From NCBI GenBank assembly GCA_023957115.1, contig JAMLHN010000015.1, positions 1-64,000 on the forward strand: a stretch of 64,000 nucleotides of DNA, written 5' to 3'. Below the pieces are notes generated by a model. The model saw nothing but the letters and a program-made list of their open reading frames with translations, was not told the DNA's origin and did no database searches. The translations under genes were made by a program, and so were the position numbers. Positions 32,150-40,618 of this stretch are shown here, in pieces (the stretch's first letter is position 1; each line of letters begins with the position of its first letter). This DNA comes from Thermomicrobiales bacterium. GTDB taxonomy: Bacteria; Chloroflexota; Chloroflexia; Thermomicrobiales; UBA6265.

Positions 32150-33273
32150 TTCCCCTTTGTTGCCGAGGTCAGTACGTCGCGCACTGCCTCGAGGACGATT
32201 CGATCTTCACCAGTTTCCAGGGTTTGCGGGTTGAGCGCAAACGTGTGTTCGTCAATGACGCCGACTGCGATGCGCGGATCGCGGTCCCAGAGCGCCGCTA
32301 TGATCTCATCGCGGGTCATCGGGAATGAGGGATCGACGGTCAATGCGGCGCGGCCGTGCGGTTGTCCCGCTTCACTCGGGTAACGCCGCTCGACGGTCAC
32401 ACCGGGGATACCGTTGAGCTCGTTGACCCAGAGCTGCACCGATTCCTCGTATCCAGCCAGTGTGGCTGCTTCGTCGTCCCGGAGCGCCAGCTCGACCGCG
32501 GTCAAGAGTCCGGCCAGCTCTTCTTTGCCGACCTTCATTGGACGGCCAAAGCTCTGGTTGGGCGCGGCGTTGGGACGAATCCCATCGATGATCGTTTTTT
32601 TGCCGACGACCAGACCGCTCGACTGCGGTCCGCGGAGTCCTTTGCCTCCGCTGAAGATGGCCGCATCGGCGCCCAGGTTGCGCGTGTAATGCCAGAGGTT
32701 GCTGATCGGCGGAATCTGCGCGGCGGCGTCCACGATGACCGGCACACTCATCGAATGCGCAACCTCGACGACCTCCGGTAGGGGGCGGGCCCCGGCCGCG
32801 AGCGCTTCGCCGCCGAAGTAGAGGACACAGGCAGTTTTGGGATTGGCGACTTGAATCTCGAGATCGTCGCCATCGGGTTCGATCTCGATCAGCCGGGCGC
32901 CGGTTTGCCGGGCGGCATAGTCGTAGGGGTTGCGCTGCCGTTTGTAGACGACGACGTTGGTCTTCTCGATCCCGTCGAGATAGGGAAACGACTGCTGGAC
33001 GTCGGGATTCGTACCGGCAATGCACGACGCGACACAAAGTGCGATACCCGCGGCCGCGCCGGACGACACAAAGGCGGCTTCGTTGTGCGTGAGCTCTGCC
33101 AGACGTTCGCCGACCTTGCGGTTCAGCTCGAACATATCGACGAATTGCGTCGAGGCGGCGGACATTGCCTCGACGACTTCCGGTGGCATCAGCGATCCGC
33201 CGAGTTTGGTCAAGGTGGCGGACGCGTTGATGACCGGACGGACACCGAGCTGCTGGGGAACCGATTGGGCCAT
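32146..33273 (-). CDS. SelA/DgaE-like PLP-dependent enzyme
   Basis: A 375-residue fold-type I PLP enzyme. GVRPVINASATLTKLGGSLM at the start, SSGAAAGIALCVASCIAGT (phosphate-binding region), VPVIVDAAAQIPP (PLP aspartate) and IFSGGKGLRGPQSSG (Schiff-base lysine) are typical of the selenocysteine synthase-like group that includes D-glucosaminate-6-phosphate ammonia-lyase. The N-terminal RNA-binding part of true SelA is absent, so tRNA chemistry is unlikely. Beta-elimination on an amino sugar or amino acid is the best guess, supported by the coupled ridA gene. It heads a minus-strand operon reaching 30116. Confidence 0.85.
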   Translation of the reverse strand: MAQSVPQQLGVRPVINASATLTKLGGSLMPPEVVEAMSAASTQFVDMFELNRKVGERLAELTHNEAAFVSSGAAAGIALCVASCIAGTNPDVQQSFPYLDGIEKTNVVVYKRQRNPYDYAARQTGARLIEIEPDGDDLEIQVANPKTACVLYFGGEALAAGARPLPEVVEVAHSMSVPVIVDAAAQIPPISNLWHYTRNLGADAAIFSGGKGLRGPQSSGLVVGKKTIIDGIRPNAAPNQSFGRPMKVGKEELAGLLTAVELALRDDEAATLAGYEESVQLWVNELNGIPGVTVERRYPSEAGQPHGRAALTVDPSFPMTRDEIIAALWDRDPRIAVGVIDEHTFALNPQTLETGEDRIVLEAVRDVLTSATKGK

Positions 33274-33368
33274 GAGGGGTCGAATACTCCCATCTTTGCG
33301 AATCCGACGATTGTCCCCGGATTGTATGGGAGCGATTGAATGAACGATCGGGGTTATCCGCTCAGCGA

Positions 33369-33659
33369 CTATGAGTTCTTCATCCGGCGATAGATATCAG
33401 CGCGATCGCCCACACTGAAAATCAGAACGACCAGAATCCCATCGTGGATCTCATAGACGACCCGATAGTTACCCACGCGAACGCGGTACTTATCGTTCCA
33501 TCCGTGGAGCTTGCGGTATCCATACGGGCGAGGATTCTCCGCAAGTGCCTTGATGACCGCGTCGATGTCCGCTCGAATGGCTTTGGGTAGCTTCTTGAAC
33601 TCCCGGCTCGCATGGGGAGCAAATTCAATCGTGTACCGGGTAGGTCGCTGTTCCGGCAC
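33369..33659 (-). CDS. RelE/ParE-family toxin
   Basis: A 96-residue RelE-superfamily protein: IEFAPHASREFKKLPKAIRA, NPRPYGYRKLHGW, YRVRVGNYRVVYEIHDG and VGDRADIYRR. The basic residues and C-terminal tyrosine/arginine fit the mRNA-interferase type, which cuts mRNA on the ribosome. GTG start follows the antitoxin stop without a gap. It is the second gene of a standard antitoxin-toxin operon. Confidence 0.92.
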   Translation of the reverse strand: MPEQRPTRYTIEFAPHASREFKKLPKAIRADIDAVIKALAENPRPYGYRKLHGWNDKYRVRVGNYRVVYEIHDGILVVLIFSVGDRADIYRRMKNS

Positions 33660-33935
33660 CTATTCGAGGCCAGACTCGACGCGAACCGTTTCCCAGGGAA
33701 TCGTTCCTTCTTCGCGGATGCTCTGCAACGATCGCTCGATTTCCTGACGATCGATTTCATCCTCAAGGCGCTCGAGCTCTTCGAGATCCGCGATCGGTAC
33801 CACCGCAACCAATTCTTTTCCGTGACGTGTCACGACGATGCGCTCTTGCCCGTACGCCGCCCGGTTGAGAATCTCGGCAAGGTTCTCACGCATTTCGGCG
33901 GCAGTGAAGATTGGGGACTGATGTGTCGTTACCAT
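33660..33935 (-). CDS. Phd/YefM-family antitoxin
   Basis: A 91-residue antitoxin. The Phd/YefM N-terminal DNA-binding part is seen in TAAEMRENLAEILNRAAYGQ and ERIVVTRHGKELVAVVPI; the acidic C-terminal half (LEDEIDRQEIERSL) should wrap the toxin. Start at 33935 (MVTTHQSPIF), chosen because the residues before it do not fit the family. A palindrome TTTTGTACAAAA lies 11 bases upstream and is the likely autoregulatory operator. Its relative at 33980-34252 lies directly upstream. Confidence 0.92.
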   Translation of the reverse strand: MVTTHQSPIFTAAEMRENLAEILNRAAYGQERIVVTRHGKELVAVVPIADLEELERLEDEIDRQEIERSLQSIREEGTIPWETVRVESGLE

Positions 33936-33945
33936 GGCATGTCCA

Positions 33946-33957
33946 TTTTGTACAAAA
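33946..33957. promoter_or_regulatory. Operator-like palindrome of the Phd-RelE operon
   Basis: Perfect 12-bp TTTTGTACAAAA just upstream of the antitoxin start; the GTAC core also recurs in front of the orphan antitoxin (34285-34306). Confidence 0.55.
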
Positions 33958-33979
33958 CGTCGCATTTTATCGAATTGTA

Positions 33980-34252
33980 CTAGAACGTCGACTCCCCTTC
34001 ACGGGCAATGGCGGCATCCAACTTCTGCCGAATGACTTCAACTGGGACACCGCCCTCACGCTGATACGCATCCCATGCCTCATCCGCCAGTTGCGCATCG
34101 AGATCATCAATAGGCACCAATGCTACGAGTGCTTTGCCATGACGTGTGCGCACAACACGCTCGTCGCCATAGGCCACGCGATTGATGACCTCGACAAAAT
34201 TCTCGCGCACCTCGGTCGCTGACATAGAAATTGCTTCATCAGAGACAGACAT
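33980..34252 (-). CDS. Orphan Phd/YefM-family antitoxin
   Basis: A 90-residue paralogue of the antitoxin at 33660: SATEVRENFVEVINRVAYGD and ERVVRTRHGKALVALVPIDD match it position by position, whereas the toxin-binding C-terminal half (AWDAYQREGGVPVEVIRQKL) is different. No toxin gene follows; the next gene is the second antitoxin. Start 34252 (MSVSDEAIS) is preferred over 34264. It may be the remnant of a lost module, an anti-addiction gene, or a regulator of the downstream pair. Confidence 0.85.
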   Translation of the reverse strand: MSVSDEAISMSATEVRENFVEVINRVAYGDERVVRTRHGKALVALVPIDDLDAQLADEAWDAYQREGGVPVEVIRQKLDAAIAREGESTF

Positions 34253-34284
34253 CTTTCGATCCAATTCACGTCACATATACGACT

Positions 34285-34306
34285 GTACAAATCGTACAAA
34301 AAGTAC
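34285..34306. promoter_or_regulatory. Iterated GTAC operator of the orphan antitoxin
   Basis: Three GTAC cores spaced nine bases apart (GTACAAATC, GTACAAAAA, GTAC), about 33 bases upstream of the start codon. Same core as in the 33946-33957 palindrome. Confidence 0.5.
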
Positions 34307-34324
34307 GTTCAATTACAAGGCGGG

Positions 34325-35227
34325 CTACCGGATCGTCTTCATCGCCGCAGGCCATAAGCGGGGCAGTGGCGACACCCTGAGCTGTTTGGCCAGCACGGCG
34401 TCCAAGGCATCGTGGTCGGTACCGCCTTCGTGGGAGAGGCGGTACGGAATCACCGGGCCGCCGAGGGCGCTGCGGAGCGGTTCGAGCCATTCCGGGCCAT
34501 TGAGCGCGCCTGGATCTTGTTCGCTCAGAATGGCCGTTCCCTGGAACGATGGAGCGTGGGCAACTGGATCGAAATAGCTCAGGGTGTTCGCAACCGCGTC
34601 GGCCGCATCCGGATACATCGCCAGATAATCATTGAGCTCTTCGATGGGATAGGCATCGGTCCGCAACCGGGCTTCCAGAATGCGATAGAGGAACGGCGCC
34701 GTCAGATTGACGGTCGCAAAGCCGGGACGTCGTGCGGCGGCGATCAGACCGAGATCGTCTCCGGCAATGGCAACCCGAGCCGGATCGACGCTTGGATGCG
34801 ACAAGAGGAATTCAGCTCCGCGCATGATGTCGGCCAGGATGCCGCGGTAGATCCAGGTGTCCGGCGATTCGATGCCGAGGGTGAGCAGACCGGGATAGTC
34901 CGCCGCGAATGGGGTATCGGCCAAACGCTGGCCGCGGTGCATGACCGTGAGAACCACGTACCGTTGCCGGTCGTCCCAATGCGGGGGATTGTTGACGCTG
35001 CCATAGCGAGGCGAATGCAAGAGCGCCGGAAACGGCCCCTCCCCGTTCGGCACACTGAGAAAGGCGAAAATGCGGTATGGACCGATGCTGGTCAGCTTCA
35101 GGTCGTATGAGGTCGAACGCTCGGTCGAACGAAGCGGCGTTTCGGTGAGCGCCGGAGCTGGATCGATTGCGGCCAGCTCGGCATCGATGGCTTCCCAATA
35201 AGCATCGAAGTCAGCGGGTCTCGTCAT
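34325..35227 (-). CDS. AXE1-like alpha/beta-hydrolase without nucleophilic serine
   Basis: A 300-residue protein homologous to acetyl xylan esterase/cephalosporin deacetylase (AXE1) and to its upstream neighbour. Shared parts include the N-terminal DFDAYWEAIDAELAAIDP, YPGLLTLGIESPDTWIYRG and DIMRGAEFLLSHPSVDPARV. The nucleophile elbow reads VAIAGDDLGL, so the serine of G-x-S-x-G is an aspartate; a C-terminal histidine may remain in LSHEGGTDHDALD. Hence it is probably not an esterase of the usual kind. Its ATG overlaps the upstream stop (ATGA). Confidence 0.8.
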   Translation of the reverse strand: MTRPADFDAYWEAIDAELAAIDPAPALTETPLRSTERSTSYDLKLTSIGPYRIFAFLSVPNGEGPFPALLHSPRYGSVNNPPHWDDRQRYVVLTVMHRGQRLADTPFAADYPGLLTLGIESPDTWIYRGILADIMRGAEFLLSHPSVDPARVAIAGDDLGLIAAARRPGFATVNLTAPFLYRILEARLRTDAYPIEELNDYLAMYPDAADAVANTLSYFDPVAHAPSFQGTAILSEQDPGALNGPEWLEPLRSALGGPVIPYRLSHEGGTDHDALDAVLAKQLRVSPLPRLWPAAMKTIR

Positions 35228-36180
35228 GTCGATGGCACCGGAATGGGGTGCAGATGTCTGGCCAGGAAACCGGAAATGCTCGCGCCCTCCCAGAACGCGC
35301 CGGCATCGTGCGCGCAGCGGGGCCAGGCGTTGTAGTCCACCGGTCCGCCGAGCACCTCGAGCAGATCGAACGCGGTTTCCGGCGGGCAAACATCGTCGCC
35401 CAGTCCGATGGAGATCAGCATGGGACAGGAAATCATTGGCGCGAAGTTCAGACAGTCGTAGTAGTCGAGTGTGGCGCGCATCTGTTCCTCGCGTTCGGGA
35501 TAGCGTCGCAGATACTCGTTCATCTCTTCGTACGGATAGCTTCGGGTGAGCGCGGCCGCGTCCATGTAGCCGGTCAGGTAGGGCGCTCCGGCAGCCCCGC
35601 AGGTAATGACGTCCCTGCGCAGCGCCGCGGTGGTCAGGGTCAGGGCGCCGCCCTGGCTGCCGCCTTGCACCCCGATGCGGGAATGATCGATCTCCGGCCG
35701 GGAACGCACAAAATCGACCGCCCGCGCCGCGTCGATGTAGAACCCGCGGTAGCCGTAGGTGTTCTTGTCGATGATGTTCTCGATTAGCAGTCCCGGGTAT
35801 CCCGGATCGAACCGGCTGTTCGAGCGGAGCTTGCCGCGGGGTGCGACTCCCACGGCTGCATATCCGGCTTTGGCCCACTGTTTGGGCAGGGTTGGCTCGG
35901 AGATGTATCCGGGCACCACGATCAGAGCCGGATACGGAGGAGCCAGCGCCGATTCACGCGGGCGGCAATACCACCCCGCGATACGCAAGCCATCGAGGCT
36001 GGTGTAGTGAATCTCGAAGGTCTCGACCTGATCGTTCGACCGGAGCGGGACTGGAGTCATCGCCGGATCGAGGGGCAGGGCATTCGCTTCGGCCATCAAA
36101 TCGGCCCAGAAGCGTTCGAAATCGTCCGGTTTGCGGACGGAAGTGCGATGCTGGTTGGCCGGTGGGCGTACGGTTGTCAT
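35224..36180 (-). CDS. AXE1-family acetyl esterase / cephalosporin-C deacetylase-like
   Basis: A 318-residue AXE1 enzyme, no signal peptide. DDFERFWADLMAEANALPLD at the start, GYRGFYIDAARAVDFV, nucleophile motif GVQGGSQGGALT and DDVCPPETAF (acid), with a histidine in RCAHDAGAFW, form a complete triad. Members remove acetyl groups from xylo-oligosaccharides or cephalosporin C inside the cell. It is followed by a four-base overlapping paralogue that has lost the serine, so the pair may form a hetero-oligomer of an active and an inactive subunit. Confidence 0.88.
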   Translation of the reverse strand: MTTVRPPANQHRTSVRKPDDFERFWADLMAEANALPLDPAMTPVPLRSNDQVETFEIHYTSLDGLRIAGWYCRPRESALAPPYPALIVVPGYISEPTLPKQWAKAGYAAVGVAPRGKLRSNSRFDPGYPGLLIENIIDKNTYGYRGFYIDAARAVDFVRSRPEIDHSRIGVQGGSQGGALTLTTAALRRDVITCGAAGAPYLTGYMDAAALTRSYPYEEMNEYLRRYPEREEQMRATLDYYDCLNFAPMISCPMLISIGLGDDVCPPETAFDLLEVLGGPVDYNAWPRCAHDAGAFWEGASISGFLARHLHPIPVPST

Positions 36181-36249
36181 GAAGCGGCATTGTGCGACAG
36201 CTTGCCCGGTTTCGCCCGAACGCGTTGCAGTATGTGGATAGAGGGCGTG

Positions 36250-36588
36250 TCAGGCGCGCACGATCACTGCGAACGCGATCGAAAGTGGATCCCGGGATGC
36301 GGCGAGCAGATCTGCCAGTACCACGCGAGTGGCCGGTTCGAGCGTGCGCAACGCGTCGATGACGGGCAATGTCAGGGTCTTCTCGATGGCGGAGGGCAAC
36401 GCGGATTCGTTCTCGGGTTCGTCGTCGATCGCCAGGTACGAACGCTCGTCCTCGACATGCCAGGTCCAGGCGTCGCCGGAAACATCGATCCCATTCCCGT
36501 CGAACCCCTCGGTCAGCTCGAAGTCTTCGACAGCGAGCACGGTTTGCAGCGCTGCCTCGATTGTGGCGGTCAACTCGGCAGGGGTCAT
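36250..36588 (-). CDS. Hypothetical acidic protein
   Basis: A 112-residue acidic protein starting MTPAELTATIEAALQTVLAV behind GGAGGA. It contains a strand-rich part (WTWHVEDERSYLAI) and a helical C-terminal half (LPVIDALRTLEPATRVVLAD). No family recognised. It is divergent from the acetamidase gene by 77 bases. A GGGCGTGT motif precedes its stop on the genomic plus strand, reminiscent of the ends of the dispersed elements. Confidence 0.55.
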   Translation of the reverse strand: MTPAELTATIEAALQTVLAVEDFELTEGFDGNGIDVSGDAWTWHVEDERSYLAIDDEPENESALPSAIEKTLTLPVIDALRTLEPATRVVLADLLAASRDPLSIAFAVIVRA

Positions 36589-36665
36589 GCAGGGGTCCTC
36601 CAAAAAGATGCGTGAGGTCGTATCGTACCGACATGAATGATGCCAGACACCGGAATGGAGCAACG

Positions 36666-37565
36666 ATGAAACGAATCCTGCGCGATCAGCTTCTCTATGG
36701 TTTCGATGCCACGACGCCACCGGTGATGACCATCGATCCAGGAGAGACTGTGATCGTCGAATCGCACGATACGTCGACCGATCGTCTGAACAAGGCAGAG
36801 GATCTGCCGGAATTCGTCGCGACCCGCGATCCAATGAAGGTCAATCCGGCCGGCGGTCCGATCTTTGTCAATGGGGCCGAACCGGGCGATGCACTGGCGG
36901 TCACGATTCTCGATATCGAGCTTGGACCGCTCGGTTTCGTGCGCACCCTGAATGGAGCCGGAGCCCTGCAGGATGGGATCGAGCCGAATTCGGTCATGAT
37001 GGTGCGGACCGAGGGAGACTTCCTGATCTTCGATAACAAGGTACGGCTTCCGGCACGGCCGATGGTCGGGGTGCTCGGCACCGCGCCGGCCGAGGGTACG
37101 GTCTACACCGCTCATCCCGGTCCGCAGGGAAGCAACATGGACTTCAATGCCAATACGATTGGCACCACGGTCTATCTGCCGGTTCATGTTCCGGGCGCCC
37201 TGCTGGGGATCGGGGATCTGCACGCAACCATGGGCGATGGGGAAGTGAGTGGGACCGGGGTGGAGATCCGCGGTCAGACGACGGCTCGAGTCGAGCTCAT
37301 CAAGGGGGCGGCGCCGAATCGGCCCTGGATGGAAACCGAGACCGACTGGATTGCGACCGGTCAGGGCGAAACGTTGGAGATCGCGGTCGAGGAAGCGGTC
37401 GACAACCTGACCCAGATCATTCAGGAGAAGCTCGACCTCACCCGCTCGGAAGCCTTTCTGATGGTGAGCGCCCGGGGCGACGTCCGGATCGGGCAGGCGG
37501 CGCGGATCAAGGGGTGTGACGCAACGGTCTACGCCCTCTTCCCGAAGTCGGCGGAACGATTGTAG
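36666..37565 (+). CDS. Acetamidase/formamidase family protein
   Basis: A 299-residue FmdA/AmdA-family amidohydrolase, which releases ammonia from formamide, acetamide or similar small amides. Typical segments are VIVESHDTSTDRL near the N-terminus, NPAGGPIFVNGAEPGDALAV, GSNMDFNANTIGTTVYLPV and LLGIGDLHATMGDGEVSGTG, containing the metal-binding aspartates and histidines. Start ATG 36666 fits the family N-terminus (MKRILRDQLLYGFDA). It stands alone; the product could supply nitrogen. Confidence 0.92.
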   Translation: MKRILRDQLLYGFDATTPPVMTIDPGETVIVESHDTSTDRLNKAEDLPEFVATRDPMKVNPAGGPIFVNGAEPGDALAVTILDIELGPLGFVRTLNGAGALQDGIEPNSVMMVRTEGDFLIFDNKVRLPARPMVGVLGTAPAEGTVYTAHPGPQGSNMDFNANTIGTTVYLPVHVPGALLGIGDLHATMGDGEVSGTGVEIRGQTTARVELIKGAAPNRPWMETETDWIATGQGETLEIAVEEAVDNLTQIIQEKLDLTRSEAFLMVSARGDVRIGQAARIKGCDATVYALFPKSAERL

Positions 37566-37663
37566 GGAGTGAGGTCCGGAGGCCGGAGTCGATCGGAACG
37601 TCCGCAACGTATGTCCAGAAGCTGGGCAGGAATGTCGGGCATATGCCGCGCAGGGTGGTTCTG

Positions 37664-38323
37664 TTACTCGCCGGGTTTGATCTCGCGGGACCCTTTTGGG
37701 GTGGCGCCGCCCGGCGGCATGGTGACGGTCTGCTCGAAGGGAACCGTCGAGGCACGGGAGAGCTTGGTCAGGTCGGGCGTTCCCGGCTCCTCGAGGAGCG
37801 ACAAGGTCTGCCGGCTGGCTGATTCGATGGCCGGGAAGACGCTTTGCTCGATGGTGGTCGTGCGTGGGGTTGCGGCCGCAATCGCCTTCTTGGTCAGGAA
37901 GAGGTATTCGGTCAACACCGACTGCGCCGGCTCGATCAGGTTGTCGATCACCACCGGCGCCGCCGAGCGTTTTTCCGAGGTGTTCAACGCGGTCATGATG
38001 CCCTGGAGATTGGCGCCGATCTTCCCAGCGATCTCTTTGGTCGATGGATTGGCGATTTCTCCAGCCGAGGTGACGAATCCGCTCACGGCTGATGCGCCGG
38101 TGGCAAGCAGCGCATCGATATCGGCGGCCGATGTCGGCGTTCCGGTGGACGAACTGTCGCTCTCCGCCGCGCGCAGCTGCCGCTGCAGGAAGATCGAAAC
38201 GCCGATGGCGACGATCGCTCCGATGATAAGTCCCGCGCTCCAGTCCAAGCCGACCAACTGCAGCACGATCGCCAGGATCAGTCCAACCGCAATTGGGATA
38301 ATCGTGTTGCGCGATGAGTTCAT
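37664..38323 (-). CDS. Two-helix membrane protein, possibly XpaC-like
   Basis: A 219-residue protein with two close transmembrane helices (about 8-25 and 29-47) at the N-terminus, a Ser/Thr linker and a helical cytoplasmic part; the last 30 residues are Pro/Gly/Lys-rich. The two-helix start plus a helical domain resembles the XpaC/5-bromo-4-chloroindolyl phosphate hydrolysis family often found with toxic-anion (TelA) genes, but no TelA gene is nearby, so this is a weak suggestion. Confidence 0.5.
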   Translation of the reverse strand: MNSSRNTIIPIAVGLILAIVLQLVGLDWSAGLIIGAIVAIGVSIFLQRQLRAAESDSSSTGTPTSAADIDALLATGASAVSGFVTSAGEIANPSTKEIAGKIGANLQGIMTALNTSEKRSAAPVVIDNLIEPAQSVLTEYLFLTKKAIAAATPRTTTIEQSVFPAIESASRQTLSLLEEPGTPDLTKLSRASTVPFEQTVTMPPGGATPKGSREIKPGE

Positions 38324-38363
38324 ATCGAAAGCTGACCTCTGGCTGTCGAAAAGTAATCGTTGT

Positions 38364-39635
38364 CTAGGAGGATACCGGGGATGCGGCCGGTGAGGCCAGT
38401 GGCGTCGAACTGCCCGGGATGCGCTCAGGCATCAAGAGCTGGATCAACCCGAGCGCAATCGAATCTGCTCCACCGCCATGCTCGTCCGAAAGATTGGTGG
38501 CGATCACGATCGTTGTACCGTCGCCCGGATCGTGAAGCATGATGGTGCTGTATCCGGCAATACCGCCGTTGTGCCCGTAGAACCCAAGGAGCTCCATGAT
38601 GCCGAGCCCGTACCGCACCGGACTCCCTTCCGCCATTGGGGTGAAGTCCATGCGCGCCGCCTGAGTCTCGGGCGAAAGCAAGGCGCCAGTCGCCAGCAGC
38701 TCGACCCACACACGCAGATCGTCGAGATTGGAGATCATCGCTCCAGCGGCCCATCCGACATCGGGATTCGATTCGGTCGCATTCGCCATCGGTCGATCCC
38801 CGGCCGGTGGCGTGTAGCCGCTCAGATAGGGCTCCGGCATTGTGGGATCGTTTACCGGAAAGCTGGTCGAATGCAGCAACTCCGGTGCGAAGATCCGCTC
38901 GACCAGTAGATCGGGCAGCGAGGCGCCAGTCAATTGCTCGGCGATCTTCCCGGCAATGATCGTGTTTGTGTCAGAGTAGTGAATTCCTTCGCCGGGCGCG
39001 AAGTAGGGATCGTGCCCGCGCGCGATCTCCAGCGCTTCTTCCGGCGTGAACGGCATCATGGGATTGGCAACATACTCGGCCGCGAACGTTTCATCCTCGG
39101 TGTAGCTGAAGATCCCCGACGTCATACCCAGGAGCTGCGCCAGGGTCGTGGTTTCGCTCCTGGGAAAGCCGAAATCGAACTCGCTGATGGGTGTATCGAG
39201 CGAAATCAGACCATCATCCACCAACTGCAACAGCAGCGTGGCAACGAAGGTCTTAGTGTTACTGGCAATGCGAAACGTGTCGCCCTCGGCCGGTGCAGCC
39301 CCGGATTCGACGTTGCTCACCCCATAGGTCCTGACGAGGTCGCCCCGTTCCGGAATCCAGATCCCCACGATCGCGCCGGGCGTACCGCTCGAATCCAGGA
39401 ACCCCGTCACCACCTCGTCGATCTGGGCAAGCTCATCCGCGGTGAATTCGTGCGGCCCGTCGTGCGCCATGCTGTCCACTTTGAGACCAAGGGCCATAGC
39501 TCCTCCCATCGTCGAGGCGGCGCCAAACAATGCCCGGCGCGAGCACGTCAAACGTTCAGTCCCAAGGGTGGAAGAAAGCACTCTGGCAAGCTCCTTGCGG
39601 TGACGTTGGCAACACTGGTCGAGCGATTGTCCCAT
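38364..39635 (-). CDS. Serine hydrolase of the class C beta-lactamase / S12 family
   Basis: A 423-residue exported enzyme. A Tat-like segment SRRALFGAASTMGGAMALG follows about 30 N-terminal residues. Catalytic motifs are S-x-x-K in RIASNTKTF, Y-x-N-like in GIHYSDTNTI and the H-x-G triad in GHNGGIAGY. These belong to D-alanyl-D-alanine carboxypeptidases, esterases and AmpC-like proteins; a true beta-lactamase role is not implied. The C-terminus is an SPAASPVSS tail. It starts three bases after the PanE-like stop, as third gene of an operon. Confidence 0.88.
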   Translation of the reverse strand: MGQSLDQCCQRHRKELARVLSSTLGTERLTCSRRALFGAASTMGGAMALGLKVDSMAHDGPHEFTADELAQIDEVVTGFLDSSGTPGAIVGIWIPERGDLVRTYGVSNVESGAAPAEGDTFRIASNTKTFVATLLLQLVDDGLISLDTPISEFDFGFPRSETTTLAQLLGMTSGIFSYTEDETFAAEYVANPMMPFTPEEALEIARGHDPYFAPGEGIHYSDTNTIIAGKIAEQLTGASLPDLLVERIFAPELLHSTSFPVNDPTMPEPYLSGYTPPAGDRPMANATESNPDVGWAAGAMISNLDDLRVWVELLATGALLSPETQAARMDFTPMAEGSPVRYGLGIMELLGFYGHNGGIAGYSTIMLHDPGDGTTIVIATNLSDEHGGGADSIALGLIQLLMPERIPGSSTPLASPAASPVSS

Positions 39636-39638
39636 ACA

Positions 39639-40595
39639 TCATAGCGGCGACTTCTCATCCCAGGCCGACAAGGCGGACGCTCCATCTTTGTAGGGAAGCA
39701 ATGCCGCTGTGATGACTCGATTGATCGGCGTTGCAATGCCGAGGTCGTTGCCCAGGCGAACGACGCTGCCGTTCAGCGCGGAGATCTCGATCCGGCGACC
39801 GGCCATCAGATCGTAGGCCATCGAACCGCGCTCCGGCATGGGATGCTGTCCTTCGACCATGGCGATCATGTTTTCAGGGGTCGAATCGGGCAATTCCACG
39901 CCACTTGCCCTCGCGACATCCACGACCTCGGCGATCGTATCGTGGTAGAGCCGGCGTGTTTCCGGTACGGCGAAAATTTGTCGTAGCGTCAGCCGCGTCA
40001 GGGCCGTGACCCCGCTCATTGCCGCGATGAACCCGAATTTGGTCCAGAGCTTTGGCCAGAGATCGGAGTAGGTCTCGACCGGCGCTCCGGTTTCCTGGAA
40101 GCCCGCCGCGATTCGCGCCAGACGTTCCGGATTCGGGACGCCAATATCGCCGAGCTGCAGCAACGCCGGTCCTCCGACGTGCTGGATGGTTCCGGGTCTG
40201 GGTACCGTGGCCGAGACGATCACCACACCGGGAAGCAAGGCTGCATCCCCAACCACCGCCGCCAGCTTGCGCGGATGCTCGATCCCGTTTTGCACCGCGA
40301 CGACCGTCACGCCGTCATGGACCAGCGGGACAATCTGCTGCGCCGCCGCGTCCAGATCGTACGACTTGACCGCGATGAAGATCAGATCGACCGGACCTGC
40401 GTCCGTGGGATCGGGAATAGCCCGCACCGGCTGGGTGAAGGTTCCGTAGCGCGGAGATTCAAGGGTCAGTCCATCGGCTCGCAGGGTGTCGAGCGCGGCG
40501 CCCCGAGCGAGAACGGTGACCTCGTTGCCGGCTCGCGCCAGCAGCGCGCCATAGAGTCCGCCAAGTGCGCCCGCGCCGACGATCAGGATTCGCAT
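39639..40595 (-). CDS. Ketopantoate reductase family protein
   Basis: A 318-residue PanE/ApbA-family NADPH reductase. The N-terminal MRILIVGAGALGGLYGALLA is the dinucleotide motif; FIAVKSYDLDAA, VAVQNGIEH, KLWTKFGFIAAMSGVTALTR with the catalytic lysine, and SMAYDLMAGRRIEI near the end complete the family pattern. The usual reaction reduces 2-dehydropantoate to pantoate for CoA synthesis, but the family includes enzymes for other 2-keto acids. It lies between a D-threonine-aldolase-like gene and a serine hydrolase gene with gaps of 23 and 3 bases, so an alternative 2-keto acid is conceivable. Confidence 0.85.
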   Translation of the reverse strand: MRILIVGAGALGGLYGALLARAGNEVTVLARGAALDTLRADGLTLESPRYGTFTQPVRAIPDPTDAGPVDLIFIAVKSYDLDAAAQQIVPLVHDGVTVVAVQNGIEHPRKLAAVVGDAALLPGVVIVSATVPRPGTIQHVGGPALLQLGDIGVPNPERLARIAAGFQETGAPVETYSDLWPKLWTKFGFIAAMSGVTALTRLTLRQIFAVPETRRLYHDTIAEVVDVARASGVELPDSTPENMIAMVEGQHPMPERGSMAYDLMAGRRIEISALNGSVVRLGNDLGIATPINRVITAALLPYKDGASALSAWDEKSPL

Positions 40596-40618
40596 GGTTC
40601 CATTCTCCAGCAGTCAGC

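Noticed and set aside
32146..33273. Gene as true selenocysteine synthase SelA
   Set aside because: Too short, lacks the tRNA-binding N-terminus, and sits with ridA and an amidohydrolase; DgaE-like chemistry fits better.
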